A stretch of 64,000 nucleotides of DNA from Nicotiana tabacum. Taxonomy: Eukaryota > Streptophyta > Magnoliopsida > Solanales > Solanaceae. Shown one piece after another: positions 25,276 to 36,882 of this stretch (position 1 is its first letter; every line of letters begins with the position of its first letter). Made by a program: the position numbers and the translations under genes. The DNA lies in the NCBI RefSeq assembly GCF_000715075.1, contig NC_134096.1, forward strand, positions 123,696,643-123,760,642, written 5' to 3'. The notes beneath the pieces were generated by a model. That model did not search any database, was not told where the DNA came from, and saw nothing but the letters and a program-made list of their open reading frames with translations.

Positions 25276-27149
25276 CACCGTGTGCGCGAAATGGTATCCG
25301 ATCACGACCGATCGGCTAGGTCATCTCACCACAATGTCGTGTGGATCTACATCACCCTTTGCTAGGAATCATCTCATCCCCATTAAGGGAAATATTCTCA
25401 TCACATCAATCTCATCCCAAATAAGGAGAATAATCAAAATGTACTCCTACACCGTCACGTGTAGTTTCGGGGTTAGGTTATTTCAACCTACCCTTCCTCG
25501 GTGATTAACGATGCTCCAAAAACCATTTTTGATTTACATACAAGGGGAACATAAATAAAAAATACATTTACCTCATAACCTTTAACACTATTTATAGATT
25601 CATTGGTACTTTCAACCATTTACAACATCATTATTGCATTGGTTCTCTTGGTCATACATATGATTCTTCTTTCATGGCACAATGGTCGTATTTCATATTC
25701 CACACTTTTATATCTGTACTTCATGGATTGTCATCATAAATATCAATATATAGAATATTCCGAAAATCACAACTTTAGTTTCATTAGTAGCGAAGGCTTT
25801 AAACACAATAGATTTCTTTCCAAAAAGTGGAGTAAAATGATTGAAAATCGAAGCGCAAGTTAAAATCATAACAAGTAGTACACCATTTATTCTTGAAATA
25901 CTTTCCCCCCAAAAGGGCAATGAACAATTTAAACTCATGAATATGTAAAAACTCAAATCACATAGAAAATAATTACAAAGCATATCATTATTTAAAACAG
26001 TCACATTGGGGCACAACTTGAGGACATAAGCTTTTAGGCAAATATGTTTTTGAAGTAATTTTTGGAAGATTTGAATCAAGGCTCATTTCATAGAATTTCT
26101 CACATCATCTCATTTCATTGGAACCATTGGCCAAAGGTATAACTTCATTCTTGGCACGGTAGCCACACTTTATCTCTTCAACTCACTCCTTCACTTTCAA
26201 GCATCTTTATAGATTTTCAATAATATGAACCTTCGAAATCAAGGCCTTAAGTATATATATGAGCAATATGGGTTTCAGATGTATTGAGTATTCTTTCCAA
26301 GTTATGCTTAACGGATTTTCATTTGAAACATAAATTGAAGTTATAACGTTTTAACACATAAACCTTACTTGAACACATTCTCGAAGAAGATCATGATGAG
26401 ATAAGAGTGATTGGAACATATTATGACTACATACATCTTTCGACACTTTGATTACTCAGGACAATCAAATTTATAGGGCACAACTCGGAATATGAGAATA
26501 AGGAACTTGACCCAACCATACTTGAAACTTACGGAAAAATCATGAAATTCACTTTTAAGAGAGTAGTTTAGCCAACATACCTTGCTTGAGCTTTCTTTAA
26601 GTTACTACAATGTTCCAAAAATCCTAGAAATCCCAATATATTTTAAGACATAACAGAATTGAACACAAATTAGAAAGATATTCATGGTTTCAGTTCATTT
26701 GGACATTTTATCAAACACTAGGTGTGCAAATTCGGCCACAAGGTTCTTCTACAAGATTTCTTTCACTCCATAACCCATTCAATACCAAGCTTTTACTCAT
26801 ATTACCTCAATTACCTTCCCACCATCCTTATATTTACATGTATGAATAAATAAAAACTCTCATACCCAAGAATCACACTCCCAATTTCCCATCTTCTGCC
26901 CAAACTCGAAATTGAAAACTAGGGTTAGAACCTTATCTCTTAGATGAAGACCTTGTGAGTTTTTCTTGTAAATTTTACAAGTCTTGAGCAAGGATTGATG
27001 AACAATTTTAGCCTATAGTTTCCTCCTCTCTCTGTAGAACACTCTCACTTCTCTCTAAAAATATCAGATTTTTTCCTTCAAAATGACCCCCAAGGACTTA
27101 TATCAATATAGGGCCGGATAAGAAAATTTTCAAAAATAACCCCCGAAGT

Positions 27150-27520
27150 CAATTATGTGATGCAATTATGTGGTAGCGGCGTTGTTATCTGGGTAGCATA
27201 ATTAATATGTGGCTAGCAGAATGGCCACAAAATGGTATGTCAATTCCGCGTTGCAATTCTGCGATAACATAATGATTATGCGGCCACCATAATGGCCACA
27301 AAATGATTTTCAAATTCTGGTTGGGTCTGGTCCATTGCGCGATGCAATTTTGCAATAGCATAATCATTATACGGCCAGCAGAATCATTATGTGGCCAACA
27401 AATATTGTTTTCAAAATTTGAGTTGCTTTTGGTTCATTATGTGGTCATTTCGTGGTCAGCTGAATAGATCCGCTATAGCATAATGGACCATAGAATCGCC
27501 ATTTTATGTAATTTCTTCTA
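27150..27520 (-). promoter_or_regulatory. ATTATGCGGCC / GCAGAATGGCCAC word cluster in LTR5 U3
   Basis: Repeated short words (GCAGAATGGCCACAAAATG, GCGATAGCATAATCATTAT, ATTATGTGGTCATTTCGTGG), many self-complementary. They lie on the minus-strand upstream side of the TATA-like site. Each array monomer carries the same block. It looks analogous in layout to the CACCTGCG clusters of the other LTRs although the words differ. Confidence 0.5.
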
Positions 27521-27639
27521 CCCACTCCACTAACCAAAAACTCTGTACCATGACTTGTTTTCTAAAATCTTCGAACACATTAACCTACCTCGGCACCACG
27601 AAACCCCGGGTTCTAGGTAACATTTTACGTGGGCTTACA

Positions 27640-27658
27640 TTCTCCCCCACTTAGGATT
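27640..27658 (-). other. Polypurine tract and pol-end relic upstream of LTR5
   Basis: TTCTCCCCCACTTAGGATT on plus (minus strand purine tract). It is identical in layout to the start of each array monomer but is cut after 19 bases by the start of LTR7. The five bases GGATT before LTR7 would be its target site. Confidence 0.7.
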
Positions 27659-29527
27659 TGTAATGACCCGACTTATCGTTTTGAGAATTGGCATCCCCTT
27701 CAGCAGCTTAAGGTTCCGAACAGCTTTGTAATGTGCATTATGACTTGCACGCGCGGTCGAGTGTGGTTTTTCGGATGATTCGATATTTAATTGAAAGAAT
27801 AATATATTCTTGATTTGGAAGCTTAAATGAAAAGAGTTGACTAGAGTTTGACTTTTGTGCAAACGACACCGGAATGGAACTTTTATGGTTCCAATAGCTT
27901 CGTATGGTGATTCCGGACTTAGGCGTATGTCCGGAATTGGAGTTGGAAGTCCGTAGAACAATTCAGCGCATTTTGGCGAAATGAGAAAGTTGATGTGTGC
28001 TAGTTATATTATTTTGTGTGCAGGCGAGGACTATTAATATGATGGATATCAATTGGATATGATAATAAGTGTACGAGGCATATTATAAGTGATGTGGGGT
28101 CTAATAAGAGGTTGGGGTCTAAGGAGAGCCCTAAACCTAAGTCAAGTTGGAAATTTCATGATAGACTAAAGTTCGAAATGAGTACGCACAAGACCAAACT
28201 TTGGACGAGCATATCTACCTATATATTAAGTGTTATGTGATGGACAAAATATCAAATGAAAGATCTTCGAGACTAGTTCCTAACTATTCAAGCCGTTCAT
28301 CATTTGGACACTCCTACTAGTGGTTATGACACAATTTCCAAAAGCGGGCAGGCTTTTACACTACCGTGCCGCCCCACGTGCCGCTCCATGTGCTGCGCCT
28401 GTGGAAAATTCCAGAATGTTTCGCGATACCATTTCCAGACACTTTTTGCACAGCCACCCCATGTGCCTCGGCTGTACAAATTCGGGTTTTGTTTTACAAC
28501 TCGACCCTATTTTGATATATGACCTTCGGGGGTTATTTTCCCCACTTAATTTAGACGGATTTTGGAGCTCTTCTCCACTCTCTCAAGACCACCAACTCCT
28601 CTCTTCTTCAAGGTAAACAATACCCATTATCTTGGTATAAAATTCCATTATTTCTACACTAATATTAATGAAATCTACACATAAAATACTTAAATCTTCA
28701 AGAAATCTTTCAAGAACTCAAAGGAGGGTTTTGCAAGATTTCTTCCAAAAAGGTAATCCTACACCCTTAGACTTACATGTACGGATTTATTATGGGAATA
28801 TGAGTATGAATTAAGTATTGTAACTCATGGTATGGTGATTGGAAGCCATAAATTCTCAAGTTAAATGAATACCCATCGCAGAGATTGTAAAATGAATTAA
28901 TTGATAAGATTTGTGGGTTGGGAGTAAATTGTTGGGCATGCATGCACTAAAGAAAGTTGTGGATGGACTAGAGACGATTTTGAGGTGAATCATTTGTGTG
29001 GAAGGTGGTTGTTAGGTGAAGAAATTCCATTGAAGGAGGTTGTAGAGATTTACGCACTCTAGGTGTTGGATAAAATGCCTAAATGGCCTAAACTATGGAA
29101 ATCTTGCTATTATTGGTGCAATTGTGTTGCATTATTATAGATTGAAGCTTCTTAGTGTAGTGGATCGTTGTAGTATCATTAAGGGGCGTATTGGAGATAT
29201 CAGACCCGAACAGAGTTAGAGTGTGATCGCAAGGATTCAAGGTAGAGCGGATCGGTTGGTGCAGTCCCTTGGAGTCTTTCCATTTTATTGTACTGTTAAT
29301 TATTATTCAAACAATATTGAGTATTCGACCCTTGATATCATTTAATGTATTCAGTTAGAGTTCGTGACTCAGTATTACCAGTCTTGGTAGTTTGTTTGAA
29401 TATTTCCGTTGTTGGTTTCGATTATATATATATATATATAAACTTGAATTGTTGTTGTAGTCGGCTTACCTAGTCTTAGAAACTAAGTGCCATCACGACG
29501 CCTGTGGTGGGATTTTGGATCGTGACA
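27659..29527 (+). mobile_element. LTR7: 5' LTR of a gag-bearing gypsy element, chimeric U3
   Basis: Begins TGTAATGACCCG and ends GGATCGTGACA, followed by a PBS. Length 1869 bp. The first ~325 bp resemble the LTR1-type start (TTTTGAGAATTGG, CTTAGGCGTATGTCCGG). From about 27985 (GAAAGTTGATGTGTGCTAG) it switches to the LTR2-type U3. A leader-like stretch near 28555-28620 has CTCTTCTCCACTCTCTC. An (AT)n run lies at about 29424-29441. Confidence 0.85.
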
Positions 29528-29530
29528 AGT

Positions 29531-29542
29531 TGGTATTAGAGC
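29531..29542 (+). other. Primer-binding site, tRNA-iMet type, of the LTR7 element
   Basis: TGGTATTAGAGC starts three bases after the LTR7 end (CGTGACA, AGT), one mismatch from the usual plant initiator tRNA-Met site. The following ~170 nt leader resembles the leader of internal A. Confidence 0.88.
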
Positions 29543-29727
29543 TCTAGGTTCATAGGTTCTACGAGTCACGAACGAATTTAGTAGAGTCTTGCGGATCAGT
29601 ACGGAGACGTCTGTACTTATCTTCGAGAGGCTACAGAACTGTTAGGAAATTTCCACTTCTTCCATTCTTATCGTGCGAAATTTGTTGAATTTGGAATTTG
29701 AGCCTTTGCATCTCTATTATCTCACAT

Positions 29728-30966
29728 ATGGTGAGGACACATGCTATCGGGTCAGCTGAGCAGACACTCGCGCATACTGCTACAACCGCAAGAGACCGGG
29801 GCCGAGGAAGGGCATGTACTGCGACTAGAGCACCTGTCAAAGCAGCAGTTGAGGAGCCGCCAGTAGCTCCAATTGGGGGAAAGGTACCGGAAGCACCTGT
29901 TGTTACCCCCGGACTTCAGGAGACTTTAACACAGTTCTTGAATATGTTTGGTACATTAACTCAGGTGGGATTGATATCTGTTGTACCAAATATTGCATAG
30001 ATTGGGGGAGTAACTCAGACTCTTACCGCCTGCGCTCCAGAACAGCATATTCATACTGGTCAGGTTCCAGGTATAGTACAGGTACATCATGTTATTCCGG
30101 TTCAGCCTGAGGTCAGGCCAGAGGCATCAAAAGAATAACAAAAGAGACTTGAGAGATTTAAGAGGTATAGTCCACCTACCTTCAGTGGCACAACTACTAA
30201 GGATGCCCGGGGATTTCTAGAAAAATGTCACTGTATTCTCTACACCATGGGTATTGTGGAAGTGAGCGGAGTTGCCTTTACTACATTTTAGTTGTCAGGA
30301 GTAACGTATCGATGGTGGCAAGCTTATGAAGAGGGCAAACCAGCTGATGCAACACCACCAACTTGGGATTAATTTTTGGGAATGTTTTTGAAAGAGTTTA
30401 TTCCCTAGACTCTACAGGATGCATGGCTCACAGAGTTTGAACGATTGCATCAGGGTACCATGACGAGTCAGAATATGCTACCAGGTTCAGTGAGTTAGCC
30501 CGACACGCACCTATCTTGGTTCCTACATTCAAAGAGCGAGTCCACAGATTCTTTGAAGGGCTCGATTATGATTTTTAAATAAGCATGGCTCGAGAATTGC
30601 AAAGTAACATTCCATTTCAGCAAGTAGTAGAGATTGCCAGGATGTTAGAAGGTGTTCGAAGTTAGGAAAATGAGTCTAAAGTGACCAAAAGGTCTCAAAG
30701 CTCTGGAGGGTTCAGTGTATTTTACTCTTCAACTATGACCCATTATGGCGGAGGCTCGAGCAGTCGGCCAGCTCAGTCCGCACATCAGATTACTCGGGTG
30801 CTCTAGTAAGCTCTTATAGTACACCACCGACACGAGGTTGTTACAGTGGTTATTCCAGATATCCGGCACAGACTCAGTACAAGAAGTCGCAACATCATAG
30901 GGTTTTTTATGAGTGTGGTGATACTACGCACATCATGAGAGATTGTCCCAGACTTGGGAAGGGTTG
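29728..30966 (+). pseudogene. Ty3/gypsy gag, broken
   Basis: The ATG at 29728 opens a gag-like reading frame (MVRTHAIG, arginine/alanine-rich N-terminus). Gag coats the retroelement RNA and builds the particle. The frame meets stops at 29998 and near 30136, 30288, 30370 and 30405, and a one-base shift near 30465 moves the rest to another frame. The capsid-like region (YSPPTFSG, ARGFLEKCH, YRWWQAYE, ERVHRFFEGLDYDF) spans about 30155-30580. The zinc knuckle lies at 30905-30946 as FYECGDTTHIMRDC: spacing is that of CX2CX4HX4C, but the first cysteine is phenylalanine. Recognisable but non-functional. The true upstream end of the frame is taken from the ATG nearest the leader end. Confidence 0.88.
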
Positions 30967-31114
30967 ATTTCATCAGAACACTCAGGCTACAAGCGTTATT
31001 CCAGTTAATACTCCGCGTACACAGCCAATTAGGGGTGGAGGACAGGTGGGTAGGGGGCGCCCTAGAGGGGAGGCCTAGACCGTTGATATATTTACTATAG
31101 TGTGGCTGAGACCA

Positions 31115-31395
31115 CCACACCAGATGGTGTCGTTACAGGTACGATCCCGATTTGTTATAAAGGGATATTTCTCCTTAATTTGATTCAGTTCTGAATATTG
31201 AGGCGAGTCCTCCTATTATGCTCCGCTTATGGGTGAGCTTCGTAATTTTGTGACTCACTTATATGTTTATCCATGTTGGGAGATTTGATGATGTTAGCCC
31301 GTGTATATCATTTTTCTTTTTGTACATGATTGAGGGCTATAAGTCCAAATGTGACTTTCTATTACTCACTACAATGGGTTTTGATGTAATTTCGG
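31115..31395 (+). pseudogene. Retroviral-type aspartic protease start, broken and truncated
   Basis: After the gag end comes VVTGTIPIC, then FDS at 31179-31187, where the catalytic Asp-Ser-Gly motif of gypsy proteases is expected. The frame slips right at the glycine position (about 31188). Further downstream, in shifted frames, SSYYAP and MGELRNF remain. Homology ends near 31395 at GGGTTTTGATGTAAT, before RT. RT, RNase H and integrase are absent from the window for this element. Confidence 0.7.
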
Positions 31396-32056
31396 AATAA
31401 TTGATCTCAATTTTATGAATTATATGCCCTATGGGTATGAGGGTTCATTATGTGTTGTGAAAATTATTTACGGAATTTATTAAAAAGAAGAAAGAAATGG
31501 GAATGGAAAATCTCAGTTGGCACAATGTGCAAAATACTTGTGATTCGGAGTTGAGCACGAGATCTTCGCATTTTTATATGATGTAAAATATTTAAATTAG
31601 GCTACAAGTCGTGGTGGAAGTTATATAAGGACGAGGTCCTTATAGTAAAATATTTATGAGTTTAAATTCTCCCTTGTAAAATTAAATTTGTACTATAGTA
31701 ATTATAGGGAGTAATGCCCGTTAGGCTTATTTGAAAATTCTTGTATGAATTTCTCTGTGCATAATTTGCCAAATTCATGTTGTAATTATTGAGCTTTAGC
31801 CTACGAGGTGAGTGTCCAGGTGGCGTAAAATGGGACTCGTTAATTCAGGTAAATAATTATGAGTTCTTCATGCCTCATGTCTCGTTGTTAGTAAAGTGGA
31901 GGTTTGAAACGAGATTTTGTTAACATGAGGTTAATTGCCGTTGTTGTAATCGATTATGAACAACTATTAAGACCAGAGATGTGGTTGTGGGCATACATAT
32001 GATGTGTTTCATGTCTAGATATCATTATGATAATGCAATGCTTGTAATGTTGAGAT
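31396..32056. other. Unassigned segment between broken protease and LTR5 duplicate
   Basis: AT-rich, with no pol motif, LTR terminus or repeat word that I recognise. It replaces the rest of pol and ends abruptly where the LTR5-like copy begins (TATACATGAG at 32057). It could be part of another gag-less internal region or filler from repair. Confidence 0.55.
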
Positions 32057-34574
32057 TATACATGAGAGGAGTCAAGTGCTCCACATTCTTTTCCATTAAT
32101 CAAGGAGATTCATTTACGACTTCCAAAACATTACAAAAGTTTATAGATATGATGAAAAACATGTTTGCCACTTACAAACACTTCTAATTCATTACCCAAC
32201 ATCAAACACCACCCGCAACCTGTCTACGGAGCCTCTAAGTACAGCAGAAGAGTAGTATGGAAGTGCCGGCGACAAGGCCTCGGCTATACCTCAAAATGAT
32301 AAGTACAACGTCAAATGACATAAAGCCCGGAACAAAGTAGGGATCACCAAAACCTGCTGAGTAGAGAATAAATGCTAACGAGGATCAAGGATGCCCGCTT
32401 ATGAACAACCTGCATCCATTGAAGATGTAGCGCCCCCAGCCAAAGAGACGTTAGTACATGTGGAATAGTACTAGTATGTAAAGCTAATTGTCCTCTTTTA
32501 AAATAGAATGCCAACATAAAATGGGAGAACCATGAAAATAACAACAACAACCAATGATATCCAAATGCCAAGTTAAAACATAATAATTTTAAAAATACGA
32601 TAGTAATATTGTTTTGGTTGGGAGATCTTTAGTACCGATATACCATCGTCACCTTAGCACGGAGTCCGATCACAGCCCGATCGCCTAGGCCGTCTCACCC
32701 AAAGACATTTAATCTACACAAAGCGTCCCCGCCGCCTCACCCTAATATGTGCGGGTGAAGGTGTAATCACAATCACAATCTCTACACAAAGCGGCCCTGC
32801 TGCCTCACCCCAAGGTATGCGGGTGTAGGTGTATTCACAATCACAATTTCTAAACAAAGCGGCCCTTCTACCTCACCCCAATATATATGGATGGAGGTGT
32901 ATTCACAATCACAATCACCACCGTGTGCGCGAAATGGTATCCGATCACGACCGATCGGCTAGGTCATCTCACCACAATGTCGTGTGGATCTACATCACCC
33001 TTTGCTAGGAATCATCTCATCCCCATTAAGGGAAATATTCTCATCACATCAATCTCATCCCAAATAAGGAGAATAATCAAAATGTACTCCTACACCGTCA
33101 CGTGTAGTTTCGGGGTTAGGTTATTTCAACCTACCCTTCCTCGGTGATTAACGATGCTCCAAAAACCATTTTTGATTTACATACAAGGGGAACATAAATA
33201 AAAATACATTTACCTCATAACCTTTAACACTATTTATAGATTCATTGGTACTTTCAACCATTTACAACATCATTATTGCATTGGTTCTCTTGGTCATACA
33301 TATGATTCTTCTTTCATGGCACAATGGTCGTATTTCATATTCCACACTTTTATATCTGTACTTCATGGATTGTCATCATAAATATCAATATATAGAATAT
33401 TCCGAAAATCACAACTTTAGTTTCATTAGTAGCGAAGGCTTTAAACACAATAGATTTCTTTCCAAAAAGTGGAGTAAAATGATTGAAAATCGAAGCGCAA
33501 GTTAAAATCATAACAAGTAGCACACCATTTATTCTTGAAATACTTTCCCCCCAAAAGGGCAATGAACAATTTAAACTCATGAATATGTAAAAACTCAAAT
33601 CACATAGAAAATAATTACAAAGCATATCATTATTTAAAACAGTCACATTGGGGCACAACTTGAGGACATAAGCTTTTAGGCAAATATGTTTTTGAAGTAA
33701 TTTTTGGAAGATTTGAATCAAGGCTCATTTCATAGAATTTCTCACATCATCTCATTTCATTGGAACCATTGGCCAAAGGTATAACTTCATTCTTGGCACG
33801 GTAGCCACACTTTATCTCTTCAACTCACTCCTTCACTTTCAAGCATCTTTATAGATTTTCAATAATATGAACCTTCGAAATCAAGGCCTTAAGTATATAT
33901 ATGAGCAATATGGGTTTCAGATGTATTGAGTATTCTTTCCAAGTTATGCTTAACGGATTTTAATTTGAAACATGAATTGAAGTTATAACGTTTTAACACA
34001 TAAACCTTGCTTGAACACTTTCCCGAAGGAGATCATGATGATATAAAAGTGATTGGAACACGTTTTTGAGTACATACATCTTTCGACACTTTTCTTACTC
34101 GGGAAAATCGAATATATAGGGAACAACTCGGAACATGGGAATAAGGAACTTGAACCAACCATACTTGAAACTTACGGGAATATAATGGAATTCAATTATA
34201 AGAGAGTAGTTTAGCCAACATACCTTGCTTGGGCTTTCCTTAAGTTACTACAATATTCCGAAAATCCTAGCAATCCCGATCTATTTTCAGACATAACAGA
34301 ATTGAACACAAATTAGAAAGATATTCATGGTTTCAGCTCATTTGGGCATTTTATCAAACACTAGGTGTACAAATTTGACCACAAGGTTCTTTTACAAGAT
34401 TTTCTTCACTTCATAACCTATTCAATAACAAGAGTTTACTCATATTATCTCAATTACCTTCCCACCATCCTTATATTTACATGCATGCATAAATAACAAC
34501 TCTCATACCCAATAATCACACTCCTAATCTCCCATATTTTGCCCAAACTCAAAATTGAAGACTGGGGTTAGAAC
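32057..34574 (-). mobile_element. Second LTR5-type copy, lacking the last ~123 bp of U5
   Basis: From 32057 to about 33961 it is nearly identical to 24414-26319 (offset 7643, then 7642 after a one-base difference in an A run). I saw only about five differences. After 33975 it departs from LTR5 and instead matches array unit 12. It ends near 34574 in GAAGACTGGGGTTAGAA, so the U3 half is missing. The minisatellite is at about 32714-32917. Confidence 0.88.
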
Positions 34575-35579
34575 TGGCACGATCCAAAATCCATTAAAGG
34601 TTGTGATAGCGCCGGACACCGCCGTCAGGCAAGCCAAAAATAAATATTTAATTTGGTTCTCATTTTAATATTTTTGAAATCATATTTCCTTCAATTAAAT
34701 AATAAAAGATGGAATTTACAGAGTAAATAATAATATTTTTAATAATTTCAATACACGAAAACCCATAATCACCCCAAAACCCGGTGTCACAAGTGCATGA
34801 GCATCAACTAGGAATGTAAAATAAAATACAGCATCTGTTCGGAATATAAATTTGGACAGGAGAAATATAATTACTCTAAAGGAGACTCTATCGGCTGCGG
34901 GTCGTAATATGAAATGCAGCTCACGTAAGTCCATGCATGCATACACACCTCTGCTAACAAGGCCACTAGTCACATATGTACCTGCACAAAAATGTGCAGC
35001 AAGTGTAGTATAAGTACGTAATCAACATGTACCCAGTAAGTATCTAGCCTAACCCTGGAGGAGTAGTGACGAGGGGTCGACATCGACACTCACTAGTGGT
35101 CCAATAACATCAGGTATAGTAAAGGGGTAAGTAAATACGAGGCAGTGTAAATAAATGAGATAAACAAGTATAAATCGTGTGGTACAAATACCCCTCTTTA
35201 CTAGGAACTCAACCTCTCCATTAGAAATTCCCTCCTTAACCGGAGCATATATATATAGATATAGTGGATCTCATCAGATAGATTGTCATAACCCAAATCG
35301 GGAAAATTCACAGATATACTGGCTTCTTGCTAAATATTATGCACGATTCCATGAGGATATGATATAGGAAATGTTGAGGCGTATGCCCCGATCAAACATA
35401 AATATTTACACTTTGCACTGCTGAGGGTCGAACGGCACGAACCATAGATGCATATATTAAACTGCCGAGGCGAACGGACCGCTCCCATGAGAGTGGTACA
35501 TAAATCATGCCGAGGCGAATGACTCGATCCCATAAGAGTGAAATACATAATCCTGCCCACTCACCCACCACACTCGTCC
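34575..35579 (-). mobile_element. LTR4-family LTR fragment
   Basis: Starts TGGCACGATCCAAAATCC, a decayed form of the LTR4 terminus TGTCACGACCCAAAATCC. It follows LTR4 18784 onward (GCCGTCAGGCAAGCC, TAGTGACGAGGGGTCGACATCGACACT against the same region near 19320). It ends after about 1 kb at GAGGCGAATGACTCGATCCC and some following bases, and abuts the array at 35580. U3 absent. Confidence 0.75.
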
Positions 35580-36882
35580 CCACTTAGGATCATTCGTCCT
35601 CGGTTGAAAAGTAGAATCCGCCCAGCACATCCAACATAACTCGTATGTTCTTTCACATATCTCAAGCTCCAAAATTTTAATTAACTCCCAAATATTTTAG
35701 AATTTTCGGCAGAGTTTCCTCTGTAATTGGGCCTATCCACCTACCAGAGAATCACTAAAACCACGTTAACATTACATTCACAACTCGTCAAAGCATCACA
35801 ATATATATATATAAATCAACACTAATCTCAGCATTACGTATGTTATATTATCAAAAGTGGTATACGAACATGAACTGCACACATTTAAATCATAACAAAA
35901 GGGCAATGCACAATTTAAACTCATGAATATGTAAAAACTCAAATCACATTGGAAATACTTACAAAGTATATCATTATTTAAAATAACCACACTAGGGCAC
36001 GACTTCAGGACATAAGCTTTTAGGAAATATGTTTTCGTAGTAATTTTTGGAACAGTTGAATCAAGGCTCATTTCATCGCCTTTGTCACATCATCTCATTT
36101 CATTGGTACGACTGGCCACACGTATAGCTTCATTCTTGGCACGGTGGCCACACTTTATATCTTTAACTCACTCATTTCACTTTCAAGTAATCTTTATAGA
36201 TTTTCAACAATATGAACCTTCGAAATCAAGGCCTTAAGTATATATATATGAGCAATATTGGTTTCGGACGCATTGAGTAGTTTTTCCAAGTTATGCTTAA
36301 CGGATTTGTATTTGAAACATGAATTGAAGTTATAACGTTTTAACACATAAACCTTACTTGAACACATTCCCGAAGAAGATCATGATGAGATAAGAGTGAT
36401 TGGAACATGTTTTGAGTACATACATCTTTTGACACTTTGCTTACTCGGGACAATTGAATTTATCGGGAACAACTCGGAACATGGGAATAAGGAACCTGAG
36501 CCAACCATACTTGAAACTTCTGGAAACATCATAAAATTCAATTCTGAGAAAGTAGTTTAGCAAACATACCTTGCTTGAGCTTTCATTAAGTTACTACAAT
36601 GTTATGGAAATCCTTACAATCCCAATCTATTTTGAGACATAACAGAATTGAACACAAATGAGAAAGATATTCATGGTTTCAGCTCATTTAGGCATTTTAT
36701 CAAACACTAGGTGTGTAAATTTGACCACAAGGTTCTTGTACAAGATTTCTTCATTCCATAAACCATTCAATACCATGAGTTTACTCATATTAGCTCAATT
36801 ACCTTCCCACCATCCTTATATTTACATGCATGCATAAATAACAACTCTCATACCCAAGAATCATACTTCCAATTTACCATCT
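35580..36882 (-). repeat. Array unit 1, truncated
   Basis: Starts inside the purine-tract side (CCACTTAGGATC) directly against the LTR4-type fragment. Has an expanded AT run near 35802-35814. Ends at 36882 before the U3 half, joined to the middle of unit 2. Confidence 0.85.

Larger units (their letters stand above)
24291..27639 (-). mobile_element. LTR5: full-length LTR of the array family (3' LTR)
   Basis: The plus strand reads TGTCACGCCCCGACC at 24291 and ends GGGCTTACA at 27639 (minus strand TGTAAGCCC). Length 3349 bp. A purine tract (minus strand AAGTGGGGGAGAA) lies just upstream of its 5' end and no PBS follows its 3' end, so it is a 3' LTR. About 25.9-27.6 kb is the same sequence as the LTR part of each array monomer. 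About 24.3-25.9 kb (U5 side, with the 68-bp minisatellite) is absent from the monomers. The minus-strand TATA-like site is near 27096-27110. Confidence 0.85.

Noticed and set aside
24701..26079. Open frames duplicated exactly at 32344-33721, suggesting a duplicated gene
   Set aside because: They lie inside LTR5 and its duplicate, on both strands, without domains. Identity is due to the DNA duplication.
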